Source: Bartonella sp. HY328 (GTDB taxonomy: Bacteria; Pseudomonadota; Alphaproteobacteria; Rhizobiales; Rhizobiaceae). Taken from it: DNA of 64,000 nucleotides. Below the pieces are notes generated by a model that worked only from the letters and a program-made list of their open reading frames with translations, did no database searches and had not been told where the DNA came from. The DNA is taken from positions 922,501 to 986,500 of the forward strand of contig NZ_CP104883.1 of the NCBI RefSeq assembly GCF_025449335.1, written 5' to 3'. Positions 27,885-35,877 of the stretch are shown in pieces; positions within the stretch are counted from its first letter, which is position 1; every line of letters starts with the position of its first letter. The translations under genes were made by a program, and so were the position numbers.

Positions 27885-29693
27885 ATGACGACAAAACTTG
27901 ACCATATTCGAAATTTTTCCATCGTGGCGCATATCGACCACGGCAAATCAACATTGGCCGACCGCCTCATTCAATTGACTGGCGGTCTGGATACGCGCGA
28001 GATGAAGGATCAGGTGCTTGATTCTATGGATATCGAGCGCGAGCGTGGCATTACCATTAAGGCGCAAACCGTGCGTTTGCATTATAAGGCCAAAAATGGT
28101 GAAGACTATGTTTTCAATCTCATTGATACGCCCGGTCACGTTGACTTTGCCTATGAGGTATCGCGCTCATTATCGGCTTGTGAAGGCTCGCTTTTGGTAG
28201 TTGATGCTTCGCAAGGCGTGGAAGCGCAAACCCTTGCTAATGTTTATCAGGCCATTGATAATAACCATGAATTGGTCGTTGTTTTAAATAAGATTGATTT
28301 GCCCGCAGCTGAACCAGAGCGCGTTAAAGAGCAGATCGAAGAAGTGATTGGCATTGATGCCAGTGATGCGGTGGAAATTTCTGCTAAAACGGGTCTTGGC
28401 ATTGCCGATGTTTTGGAAGCAATTGCAACAAGATTACCGCCCCCACGGGAAGGTGATGCAACCAAGCCGCTAAAAGCCATGTTGGTTGACAGCTGGTATG
28501 ATGCCTATCTTGGCGTTATTGTGCTTGTGCGGGTTATTGATGGTGTTTTGAAAAAAGGCCAAACCATCCGTATGATGGATACTGGCGCAAAATATCCGGT
28601 TGAGCGTGTGGGCGTGTTTACCCCAAAAATGTTGGCAATGGATGAATTGGGGCCGGGTGAAATCGGCTTTATCACTGCGTCCATCAAGGAAGTTGCTGAT
28701 ACGCGCGTTGGCGATACCATTACTGAAGATCGCCGCCCTTGCGAAGATGCACTGCCGGGCTTTAAACCTGCGCAACCTGTTGTTTTCTGTGGTCTATTCC
28801 CTGTTGATGCGGCCGATTTTGAAGATTTGCGCGGCGCAATGGGTAAATTACGCCTTAATGATGCTAGCTTCTCCTTTGAAATGGAAACATCTGCCGCGCT
28901 TGGTTTTGGTTTCCGTTGTGGTTTCTTGGGGCTGCTCCATCTTGAAATTATTCAAGAGCGTTTGGAGCGTGAGTTTAATCTTGATCTTATTGCCACAGCG
29001 CCATCGGTTGTTTACCGCATGAATATGTTAGATGGTAGCCAGAAGGAATTGCACAATCCTGCTGATATGCCCGATATTATCAAGATTACCTCGATTGAAG
29101 AGCCGTGGATTAAAGCAACGATTTTAACGCCAGATGAATATTTGGGCGCTATTTTAAAGCTTTGCCAAGATCGTCGTGGTATTCAGGTTGATCTATCCTA
29201 TGTTGGCACTCGTGCTATGGTCACTTATGATTTGCCATTAAATGAAGTGGTTTTTGATTTTTACGACCGCTTGAAGTCTATTTCCAAGGGCTATGCTTCA
29301 TTCGATTATCAAATTACTGATTATCGAGAGGGCGACCTTGTTAAAATGTCAATTTTGGTCAATGCCGAGCCAGTGGACGCGCTGTCAATGTTGGTGCACC
29401 GCACTGCCGCTGAAAAGCGCGGCCGTGTCATGTGTGAAAAGCTAAAAGACCTCATTCCGCAACATATGTTCCAAATTCCGATCCAAGCGGCAATTGGTGG
29501 TAAGATTATTGCCCGTGAAACCATTCGCGCTTTGCGTAAAGATGTGACAGCCAAATGTTATGGCGGTGACGTTAGCCGTAAGCGTAAATTGCTTGATAAG
29601 CAAAAAGAAGGTAAAAAGCGCATGCGCCAATTTGGTAAGGTGGAAATTCCACAGGAAGCCTTTATCCAAGCGCTTAAAATGGGCGACAACTAG
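27885..29693 (+). CDS. lepA: Elongation factor 4 (LepA)
   Basis: Ribosome-associated translational GTPase thought to act in back-translocation and 30S biogenesis. The 602-aa length is typical. G1 is AHIDHGKSTLADRL, G2 region RGITIKAQTVRL, G3 DTPGHVDF, G4 NKIDLPAAEPERV. The LepA-specific C-terminal domain is visible (RALRKDVTAKCYGGDVSRKRKLLDKQKEGKKRM). The gene is alone, with a perfect terminator 25 bases after the stop. Confidence 0.98.
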   Translation: MTTKLDHIRNFSIVAHIDHGKSTLADRLIQLTGGLDTREMKDQVLDSMDIERERGITIKAQTVRLHYKAKNGEDYVFNLIDTPGHVDFAYEVSRSLSACEGSLLVVDASQGVEAQTLANVYQAIDNNHELVVVLNKIDLPAAEPERVKEQIEEVIGIDASDAVEISAKTGLGIADVLEAIATRLPPPREGDATKPLKAMLVDSWYDAYLGVIVLVRVIDGVLKKGQTIRMMDTGAKYPVERVGVFTPKMLAMDELGPGEIGFITASIKEVADTRVGDTITEDRRPCEDALPGFKPAQPVVFCGLFPVDAADFEDLRGAMGKLRLNDASFSFEMETSAALGFGFRCGFLGLLHLEIIQERLEREFNLDLIATAPSVVYRMNMLDGSQKELHNPADMPDIIKITSIEEPWIKATILTPDEYLGAILKLCQDRRGIQVDLSYVGTRAMVTYDLPLNEVVFDFYDRLKSISKGYASFDYQITDYREGDLVKMSILVNAEPVDALSMLVHRTAAEKRGRVMCEKLKDLIPQHMFQIPIQAAIGGKIIARETIRALRKDVTAKCYGGDVSRKRKLLDKQKEGKKRMRQFGKVEIPQEAFIQALKMGDN

Positions 29694-29718
29694 GTTTTTG
29701 GTTCCTGATAATTTAATT

Positions 29719-29758
29719 AAAACGCTAAATGGCAAGTGTGCCATTTAGCGTTTTTTAT
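29719..29758. terminator. Strong terminator after lepA
   Basis: AAAACGCTAAATGGCA (29719-29734), a 4-base loop and its perfect complement ending in TTTTTT: a 16-bp stem. The A-run before the stem also suits the convergent minus-strand gene. Confidence 0.92.
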
Positions 29759-29817
29759 TGCGTTTCTTGCTTAATTCATATCTATATAATGGTTGTCGTT
29801 ATACTAGCAAAGGATTT

Positions 29818-30477
29818 TTAAGGAATTAAATAGGCGGGTGGATAGTCTTTTTGATTGTGAAAGAGTGGTACATCTTCACCTTCAAAAGCCACTTTGACAT
29901 CGGCCCTGGCTGTACGTGCAACATTATATAGAGCCAAAAAAGGTTCTTCCATATAAGGTACTTCAAAATACGTTCTTATTTGTTGCCGTTCCTTTTCATA
30001 AAAATTATTGCTTTCTGTATCTACCTGACTATAGACGCCTTGAAAGGTTTCTTCAAATCGTTGCCATGCGCTTGCAGCTTCTTTAGGATCTTTCATCGGA
30101 ATAAATCTCAGCGCATCTTGCCAATGGGAGATGGATGTAGTGATTGATATAAATTCTTTAAAATTGCGGCCGCAAATAATGAGTTCAGCCTCACTGCTTA
30201 GGTAAAATATTCGGCCATCACCGAGTACATAAAATAGACCTCCCCCTCCATCTTCGGCAAACAAATAGTGTTAGCTCGGTGATAATATCTCATACATTTG
30301 ATAGTTATGATCGTCACTGATAATTCCAAGGCCTATAACATTCCAAATTTCTTCCTCAAGACCAGAAGCTTTTATTTGGGATTTTATCTGCGTTGCCATT
30401 TGATTTTCTGCCATGGTCACTCCTGCGTTCATAACCACGAGGGCTAGTCCAATCATCAATCTATAAATTAATTTCAT
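29818..30477 (-). pseudogene. Exported SUKH-like protein gene split by one in-frame TAA
   Basis: A 219-codon frame with a single internal stop. It starts at 30477 (MKLIYRLMIGLALVVMNAGV, a signal peptide ending near TMAENQ) with GAGGGGG five bases upstream. It runs to TAA at 30271-30273 and continues in the same frame to 29818. The downstream half begins HYLFAEDGGGGLFYVLGDGR and goes on to RNFKEFI. This resembles the central part of SMI1/KNR4 (SUKH) domains, a match from pattern only. The nearest restart codon is a TTG at 30264 without a ribosome site, so the second half is probably not made unless the stop is read through. It follows the DUF4375-like gene after 22 bases. A sequencing error is possible. 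Confidence 0.7.
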
Positions 30478-30499
30478 TAGTCCCCCTCTAATTTCCCTT

Positions 30500-31741
30500 C
30501 TATTGAGGTAAAAGATCATTATCTTGTGCAATTTTCATCATGGTGTCGATGATTGTATCAGTGTCTAATTCAAAAGTTCCCAAGTCGTCATCCCATTGCG
30601 TCCACTCCGCTTTCGAAAAATATTCTTTAGACCGTGTCATGCGATCTTTAGGGTAAGGGGATTTGAACATGGCGAGAGCTTGCGCGAAAATTTCCGCATC
30701 TTCTTCAAGCTTATATTTTTTTAATACTTCAAGAGTTTCGGGGGCATTGTCACCGCTGGAATTATAAAAATATTGATGCAATGAACCATTTTCCATTTCC
30801 ATCATCAAATAATTCAATAAAAAGATTTCGCGATATGGCTCGTTGAAATTATTAATATCGCGTTTTGGGTCATTAGCATAATCAGTAAATATTAGCCTAA
30901 TCAGTGTCATAAGCCGTTGCTCATCGCTTATTTTCGCAGCCAATTCCTTTTGTAAAACTACCAATTGCGGCACAGAGTTTAAATAATTGGTGATTTCATC
31001 ATCAAAATTTCCAACCTTATTGAACTCGGCACCAATAGATATAAGCTTTTTGTCAAAAGAATTTAGATCATGAGGGATGGATATCACCTCATTGACTACT
31101 ATGTTAGGTTGGCTCCAGGCAAAAGATTGTTCCCGAATTTCACTGCTGCGTGGGTAAGGATTTCCCATTAATGCCATAGCTCGATCAAAAATTTCAGCGC
31201 GCTGCTTTAATCCCGCATCATGCAAAGCCTTGCTGATTTCTGGTGCGAAATATCCATTCCATAGAAAGAAAAAGCCATGAAGTTCCCCACCATCTTCTTG
31301 TGCACCGGTAAGGTTTCTCTGTAAGTAAAGTAACCAAACAACTGTTTTTTCTTGTGGGCTTCGCTTATTAAGCCATTCAAATGCTACCGCCGCAATTTCA
31401 TGGGCTTCATCCTGTTCATTGTGATTCAACTGCGTATTAAGCTTATCGGGATTTGCATTTAACGCGTCCAATGGAAGTTCTTGTTGCGCAGCTTGCGATA
31501 GATATTGGAGTTGCATGCCTGCCCAATTGCGCATAAGATCTATTGTTGGATATGTTTTATGATCATTGGATGGCATTTTAGAGCTCATTTCTTGTGCTGA
31601 AATTTGATTGATTGATGTACAAAAATTTGCGGCCAAAACAATGATGGTGATTAAAAGGCTAAACCGATTGATACTGTTTTTAGATGGTGATGTCTTTTTC
31701 GACTTGGACCGCGTTGCGAGCGCGCTAAATATAAAATCCAT
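30500..31741 (-). CDS. Exported protein with two DUF4375 (DMP19-like) domains
   Basis: A 413-aa protein of unknown function. A basic N-terminus (RSKSKK) is followed by a hydrophobic stretch (FSLLITIIVLAANFCTS) that reads as a long signal peptide or anchor. Two related regions follow. The first, about 125-210, has ELHGFFFLWNGYFAPEISKA then AEIFDRAMALMGNPYPR. The second, about 300-385, has NGSLHQYFYNSSGDNAPETL then AEIFAQALAMFKSPYPKDR. The second matches the DUF4375 pattern well and the first is a diverged copy, so an internal duplication is likely. AAGGA lies before the ATG. DUF4375 proteins are usually cytosolic and of unknown role; export would be unusual. It leads a two-gene unit with the broken SUKH-like gene. 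Confidence 0.8.
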   Translation of the reverse strand: MDFIFSALATRSKSKKTSPSKNSINRFSLLITIIVLAANFCTSINQISAQEMSSKMPSNDHKTYPTIDLMRNWAGMQLQYLSQAAQQELPLDALNANPDKLNTQLNHNEQDEAHEIAAVAFEWLNKRSPQEKTVVWLLYLQRNLTGAQEDGGELHGFFFLWNGYFAPEISKALHDAGLKQRAEIFDRAMALMGNPYPRSSEIREQSFAWSQPNIVVNEVISIPHDLNSFDKKLISIGAEFNKVGNFDDEITNYLNSVPQLVVLQKELAAKISDEQRLMTLIRLIFTDYANDPKRDINNFNEPYREIFLLNYLMMEMENGSLHQYFYNSSGDNAPETLEVLKKYKLEEDAEIFAQALAMFKSPYPKDRMTRSKEYFSKAEWTQWDDDLGTFELDTDTIIDTMMKIAQDNDLLPQ

Positions 31742-31829
31742 GGAAATTCCTTAGTTGTTGTGTAGGAAGTTAGCTTTTGCAACGGCCAAGCAGCTCAATT
31801 GGGTTTTACCCCTTCAGGTTAGCATCAAA

Positions 31830-32558
31830 TTATTCATCCGTATTGTTTGGTTCAACGCCAAGCCTTTTTAGTTCCGCTTTCATTAATGGCAAAAACCGCT
31901 CGACCATGATTTCAACACCTTCCTTATTAGGGTGCATGCCATCACTGAGTTGGTATTGGCGTTGCCCGGCTACGCCATCAAGAAAAAATGGATAAAGGGT
32001 AATGTTATATTTTTCCGCAAGTTTTGGGTAAATGGCGTTAAATTTCTCTGCATTTTCTGCTCCCATATTAGGTGCGGTCATCATGCCGGCAAGGAGCACA
32101 GGAATTTTTCTGTTTTGAAGGCGCTCAAGCATTGCATCTAGGTTCTGCTCTGTTACCTCAGGTTCAATGCCGCGTAGCATATCATTAGCCCCTAGTTCCA
32201 AAATAACCAGCTTTGCATCTTCAGGAACTGACCAATCAAGCCGCGCAAGACCCGCGTTTGTTGTATCTCCAGATACTCCGGCATTATCTACAATCACATC
32301 ATAGCCTTGACTATGCAGTTTTTTTTCTAAAACTGCGGTAAAAGATTGGTCTTGTGGAAGTTCATAGCCGGCCATAAGGCTATCACCAAAACCGATGATG
32401 CGAAATGGACTATTGGGAATAAGAGATGGGTCAAGGTCAGTCGCTTGATCCTCGCCAATGTTTTCAGGCAGACTGCTTGCCGTTTGTGCATGGGCATTAA
32501 AGGTTAGGAAAAAGCTCAAAATTAACCCCAAACTTGCATAATACATTTTTTGCAACAT
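31830..32558 (-). CDS. tesA: Exported SGNH/GDSL arylesterase, TesA-like
   Basis: Periplasmic esterase/lysophospholipase of about 242 aa. The signal peptide ends near AHAQ. SGNH blocks: block I IIGFGDSLMAGYEL with the nucleophile Ser, block II VSGDTTNAGLARL, block III ELGANDMLRG with the oxyanion Asn, and block V DGMHPNKEG with the catalytic Asp-x-x-His. Two start codons are adjacent (GTG 32561, ATG 32558); the ATG is preferred. In many Proteobacteria the gene is divergent from, or next to, ybbA-ybbP, suggesting joint work on membrane lipids. Here lepA and two unknown genes lie between them. Confidence 0.92.
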   Translation of the reverse strand: MLQKMYYASLGLILSFFLTFNAHAQTASSLPENIGEDQATDLDPSLIPNSPFRIIGFGDSLMAGYELPQDQSFTAVLEKKLHSQGYDVIVDNAGVSGDTTNAGLARLDWSVPEDAKLVILELGANDMLRGIEPEVTEQNLDAMLERLQNRKIPVLLAGMMTAPNMGAENAEKFNAIYPKLAEKYNITLYPFFLDGVAGQRQYQLSDGMHPNKEGVEIMVERFLPLMKAELKRLGVEPNNTDE

Positions 32559-32942
32559 CACTATAATCCATGTTCTCTTGCGGGATTGCCCCTTTTAGGC
32601 CTATGGCACTGTTTACCTATCTAATCTGGCCACTATTTTTTGGCCAATGGCTTGCAGTTTGACATTTTTTATTGTCACTTTTATGGCTTTTTTAAAAACA
32701 AGAGTGGCAGATGTCCCCGTTTCAACTCAAAATACCTAAAGCCCTTTTTACCGCTTGCTATGGTAAATTACTATGCACAGCTTTCAAGATGTGTAAAGAC
32801 GGGTAATATATTGCCTTTTTGTTAGCTGCAGTCTGCCCTAATAGCAAATCGGATACAGTCTTTTTTAAAGCTAACGATTATAAAATATTTTGTGAATTAA
32901 AATATAGCATGATATCAATATATTAAAGGCAGAAGGTAAATT
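32559..32942. other. Intergenic region upstream of the esterase gene
   Basis: Holds the promoter side of the minus-strand esterase gene and, near its right end, a TATAAAAT (32879-32886) that could be a -10 box for the small membrane ORF that follows. A plus-strand frame at 32640-32825 lacks a ribosome site and is not called. Confidence 0.4.
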
Positions 32943-33017
32943 ATGGCCGCATGGGTAATCGTCATTATAGTTTTTGCTATCAGTAATATTTATAGAATAT
33001 TACCTTGCGCAAATAAA
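32943..33017 (+). CDS. Possible 24-residue single-pass membrane protein
   Basis: A very short frame with the marks of a real small membrane protein. The ATG has AGAAGG six bases upstream. The product begins MAAWVIVIIVFAISNIY, one hydrophobic helix, and ends RIFTLRK with positive charges that fit a cytoplasmic C-terminus. A hairpin (33048-33076) follows 30 bases after the TAA, and a -10-like TATAAAAT lies about 60 bases upstream. No homologue is recognised. Such a short frame could arise by chance in AT-rich DNA, so this is a candidate only. Confidence 0.4.
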
Positions 33018-33047
33018 TAGCAATATTATTTGCATAGATAAAATAAA

Positions 33048-33076
33048 AATGGCAAGCTTTTTGTAGCTGCCATTTA
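33048..33076. terminator. Hairpin between small ORF and rpoH
   Basis: AAATGGC and AGCT (33048-33059, one bulged A) pair with AGCT and GCCATTT (33066-33076) around TTTTGT. It has no T-run but sits between a short plus-strand ORF and the rpoH 3' end on the minus strand. Confidence 0.45.
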
Positions 33077-33216
33077 ATCCAACTGATATATGTATTTTAC
33101 TTGTTAAAAATTTAGAGCCATTTCTTTATTGCAGGGCTTTGTTTATTATTTTTATGCTTAACGAAAAAAAACGGCCCCACAAGTCTCGTACGTCTACCCA
33201 ATTTAAAAGCCTATAA

Positions 33217-34134
33217 CTAGCAAGTTGTAAATATTTCTTCTTCATGCTGCTTCAATAAGGCTGCACGGAGTTTTTCCATAGCGCGGCTTTCAATTTGGCG
33301 CACGCGCTCCTTAGATATGCCAAGATGCTCGCCCAAATATTCAAGCGTTGCAGCTTGTTCTTTTAAGCGGCGCATTTTGATAATCAGCAATTCACGCTCA
33401 TTAAGGCTGTTCATAGCTTCTTTTAGCCATTTGCTGCGTCGATCATTATCAATTTCATCAGCAACCACCATATCTTGTAACGGCGATAAATCAACCAGTT
33501 GATCCATTTTGGTTGCAGTACTATCGTCGTCATTGCCAATATTCGCATTTAACGAATTGTCTGATGCGGAAAGGCGAATATCCATAGTCGCAACATCACC
33601 AACCGATACGCCAAAATGGGTCGATAGTTTTTTATAAACCTCATCGGTGGTCAAATGCGCCTCTTCGACACTAAGCTGGTTACGCAAACGGCGTAAGTTG
33701 AAAAATAATGCTTTTTGCGCCGAACTAGTGCCACCGCGCACAATCGACCAATTTTTGAGGATATAATCTTGAATGGAAGCGCGGATCCACCAACTTGCAT
33801 AGGTCGAGAAACGCACCTCGCGCTCAGGATCAAAACGTGTCGCCGCCTCCAAAAGACCGATATATCCTTCTTGTACTAAGTCTGCCATCGGTAAATTAAA
33901 ACGTTTAAATTTATTGGCGGTAGCAATTACAAGACGCATATGGGCAGAGCCGATATCGTGTAGGGCCTGAGTATCTTGCGAGGCCTTCCACTTTGCAGCT
34001 AATGCTTGTTCATGATCTCTTTCAAGATAAGGCGCATTAACTGCCCATTGGACAAGGTCTCTACTTATGGTTGCATAACCTTTCCCCGGCCGAAATCTTG
34101 CGGTTGGTTTATCCCTAGTAACAATTTGTTGCAT
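33217..34134 (-). CDS. rpoH: RNA polymerase sigma-32 factor, RpoH2-like
   Basis: Alternative sigma factor for heat-shock and envelope/oxidative stress genes, 305 aa. Region 2 reads AHMRLVIATANKFKRFNLPMADLVQEGYIGLLEAATRFDP in outline (seen in pieces), with WWIRASIQDYILKNWSIV for -10 binding. The RpoH box QKALFFNLRRLR is present, and region 4 has the final helix-turn-helix YLGEHLGISKERVRQIESRA. The NWSIVRGGTSSAQ variant is closer to rhizobial RpoH2 than RpoH1, so a second rpoH may exist elsewhere. GAGG lies six bases before the ATG. It is a single gene with a long gene-free upstream region. Confidence 0.93.
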   Translation of the reverse strand: MQQIVTRDKPTARFRPGKGYATISRDLVQWAVNAPYLERDHEQALAAKWKASQDTQALHDIGSAHMRLVIATANKFKRFNLPMADLVQEGYIGLLEAATRFDPEREVRFSTYASWWIRASIQDYILKNWSIVRGGTSSAQKALFFNLRRLRNQLSVEEAHLTTDEVYKKLSTHFGVSVGDVATMDIRLSASDNSLNANIGNDDDSTATKMDQLVDLSPLQDMVVADEIDNDRRSKWLKEAMNSLNERELLIIKMRRLKEQAATLEYLGEHLGISKERVRQIESRAMEKLRAALLKQHEEEIFTTC

Positions 34135-34908
34135 GTTAGCCTCTTATAAACTTATCAAACATTAGGGAATTCTGCGGTCTATCGGCGTTGATAGTACCGA
34201 TATATATATAACGCTGATTTAGCTAATTGGTTGCATACTACTTTTAAGTGTAACTAATACAACCTTAAGTTTAAACTAATTTTTATTAGGCGGCAAACAA
34301 TAAATTAAAATTATTGAAAATTTCTTGCTATGGTTGCATATAGATATTCTTAAATACTTGACTTTTTTAATCTATTTCAAAATTAGCCTCTGCGATAAAT
34401 TTCCATCTTGTCTAAAATTTTATCAATAAAAGCGATGAAAAGTTATAAAAATGCGAGATTTTGGAAGTGTGGAGTGATTCTAAGCTAAGGTTAATTCGCT
34501 TTTTTTTCTTAACTTTTAAGAATAAAGTGAAATTTTTTGATAATGGTCAAGTATTAAGCATTACGTATATTAAATATACAATCATCATTGCAGAAATATG
34601 AAATGCAACCTTGCCAAAATGAGAACGCTGTTTATAGGAACAGGCTGAACGTAGATTCATTTCGGTCTAACTCTTGGATAGGTTAGATGTTTGAGTTATT
34701 TGATGAGCACAAAGTAGCTTAACACATTGTCAAAACTCAAAATGCAGCTTCCTTATGAAAGCAGCTGATTAAAGATTGGTGGGTGCTTTGTTTTTTTATT
34801 TTTTAGCTGCAAATGCTATTAATCTAAAGAAATAAGCTCAATAAAAAATATACAAGGAGGAAAGCAGAAAGTGGGAGGTATAATTAATTAAGTTTTGTAG
34901 CTTCATCA
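34135..34908. other. Long gene-free region upstream of rpoH
   Basis: About 770 bases of A/T-rich DNA without a believable gene. Possible signals include a TCTAAC/GTTAGA inverted repeat near 34665-34688 and two purine-rich ribosome-site look-alikes near 34853-34878 that are not followed by a usable frame. It could hold regulatory sites for rpoH or an unrecognised small RNA; nothing decisive is seen. Confidence 0.45.
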
Positions 34909-34944
34909 AAGAACCTTAAAAATATGAATATTTTCAAGGTTCTT
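34909..34944 (-). terminator. Probable terminator hairpin after thiD
   Basis: AAGAACCTT-AAAAATAT and ATATTTTC-AAGGTTCTT form a 17-bp, nearly perfect stem with a 2-base loop, about 50 bases after the thiD stop on the minus strand. No T-run follows. The inner AAAATAT-NN-ATATTTT core is shared with the palindrome after tsaE. Confidence 0.5.
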
Positions 34945-34996
34945 CGTTTCTTTAACTGAATAGGGCTTGAACCTAGTCGCATGAACATGAAATTAC

Positions 34997-35797
34997 TTAT
35001 TCGCTCCATATATTATGGAAATGGTGGACAGGTCCATGGCCTTTGCCAACCGTTAAGCGTGTTGACATGATGAGCGCTTGGGTTAAATAGTCTTTTGCGG
35101 TAAATACTGCATCTTTAAGCGAATAGGTTGGTAGTAAAGCTGCTATTGCTGCCGATATTGTACAGCCGGTGCCATGGTCATTTTTAGTTTCCACGCGATT
35201 TTTTTCCAGCCAAATCGTCTCATTACCAAGGCACAATAGATCGCTCGCCTTCGCGCCTTTCAACGCGCCGCCTTTAAGTAGCACAGCGCCGGCACCAAGC
35301 TCCATCAAAGCAGGGGCAACTTCTTGCATTTTTTCAACGCTCCAATCAGGCTTTATCGACAAAAGAACTCCGCCTTCAAGCAAGTTGGGGGTTATAATGG
35401 TTGCTTTGGGCACCATGACTTCACGGATAAAATCAACTGCATCGCCATTCATTAACAAATCGCCGCTTTTAGACACCATAACCGGATCTAAAACAATATT
35501 TTTAGCCTTGTGATAATTTAAGCGATCCATAATAGCTTCGCCAATTTTTATATTGGCAATCATTCCAATTTTTACCGCGTCAACATTAATATCTTCAAAA
35601 ACCGCATCAATTTGATCGGCCACAAATTGCGGCTCTAGAGCAACGAAAGATTTAACGCCGCGTGTATTTTGGGCAACGACTGCGGTGACGGCCGCCATGC
35701 CATAGCTACCAAGAGCTGAAAATGTTTTCAAATCTGCATGAAGGCCTGCGCCACCGCTTGGGTCAGTGCCTGCAATACTTAGGACATTTGCGATCAT
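34997..35797 (-). CDS. thiD: Hydroxymethylpyrimidine/phosphomethylpyrimidine kinase
   Basis: Phosphorylates HMP and HMP-P in thiamine pyrophosphate synthesis and salvage. It is 266 aa of the ribokinase fold. Visible: SIAGTDPSGGAGLHADLKTF at the N-terminus (substrate site), YGMAAVTAVVAQNT, DPVMVSKSG, TPNLLEG and the anion-hole/catalytic motif NDHGTGCTISAA. It stands alone, with no other thiamine gene or recognisable TPP riboswitch nearby, so it may serve salvage of imported pyrimidine. An MFS gene ends about 80 bases upstream on the same strand. Confidence 0.96.
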   Translation of the reverse strand: MIANVLSIAGTDPSGGAGLHADLKTFSALGSYGMAAVTAVVAQNTRGVKSFVALEPQFVADQIDAVFEDINVDAVKIGMIANIKIGEAIMDRLNYHKAKNIVLDPVMVSKSGDLLMNGDAVDFIREVMVPKATIITPNLLEGGVLLSIKPDWSVEKMQEVAPALMELGAGAVLLKGGALKGAKASDLLCLGNETIWLEKNRVETKNDHGTGCTISAAIAALLPTYSLKDAVFTAKDYLTQALIMSTRLTVGKGHGPVHHFHNIWSE

Positions 35798-35877
35798 TTT
35801 TTACTCTCTATACTGCATTAGTCTGTTTTAGAAACTATTTTTAAACGATATAGGCGACGCATATTAAAAATAAAATT

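Noticed and set aside
32640..32825. Plus-strand open frame of 61 codons upstream of the esterase gene
   Set aside because: TTG start without ribosome site and no family pattern.
34853..34897. Two strong ribosome-site-like purine runs
   Set aside because: Only a GTG-started frame of six codons follows; no gene can be supported.
35798..35877. TPP riboswitch before thiD
   Set aside because: Only 80 bases separate it from the upstream gene and no THI-box (CTGAGA) was found.
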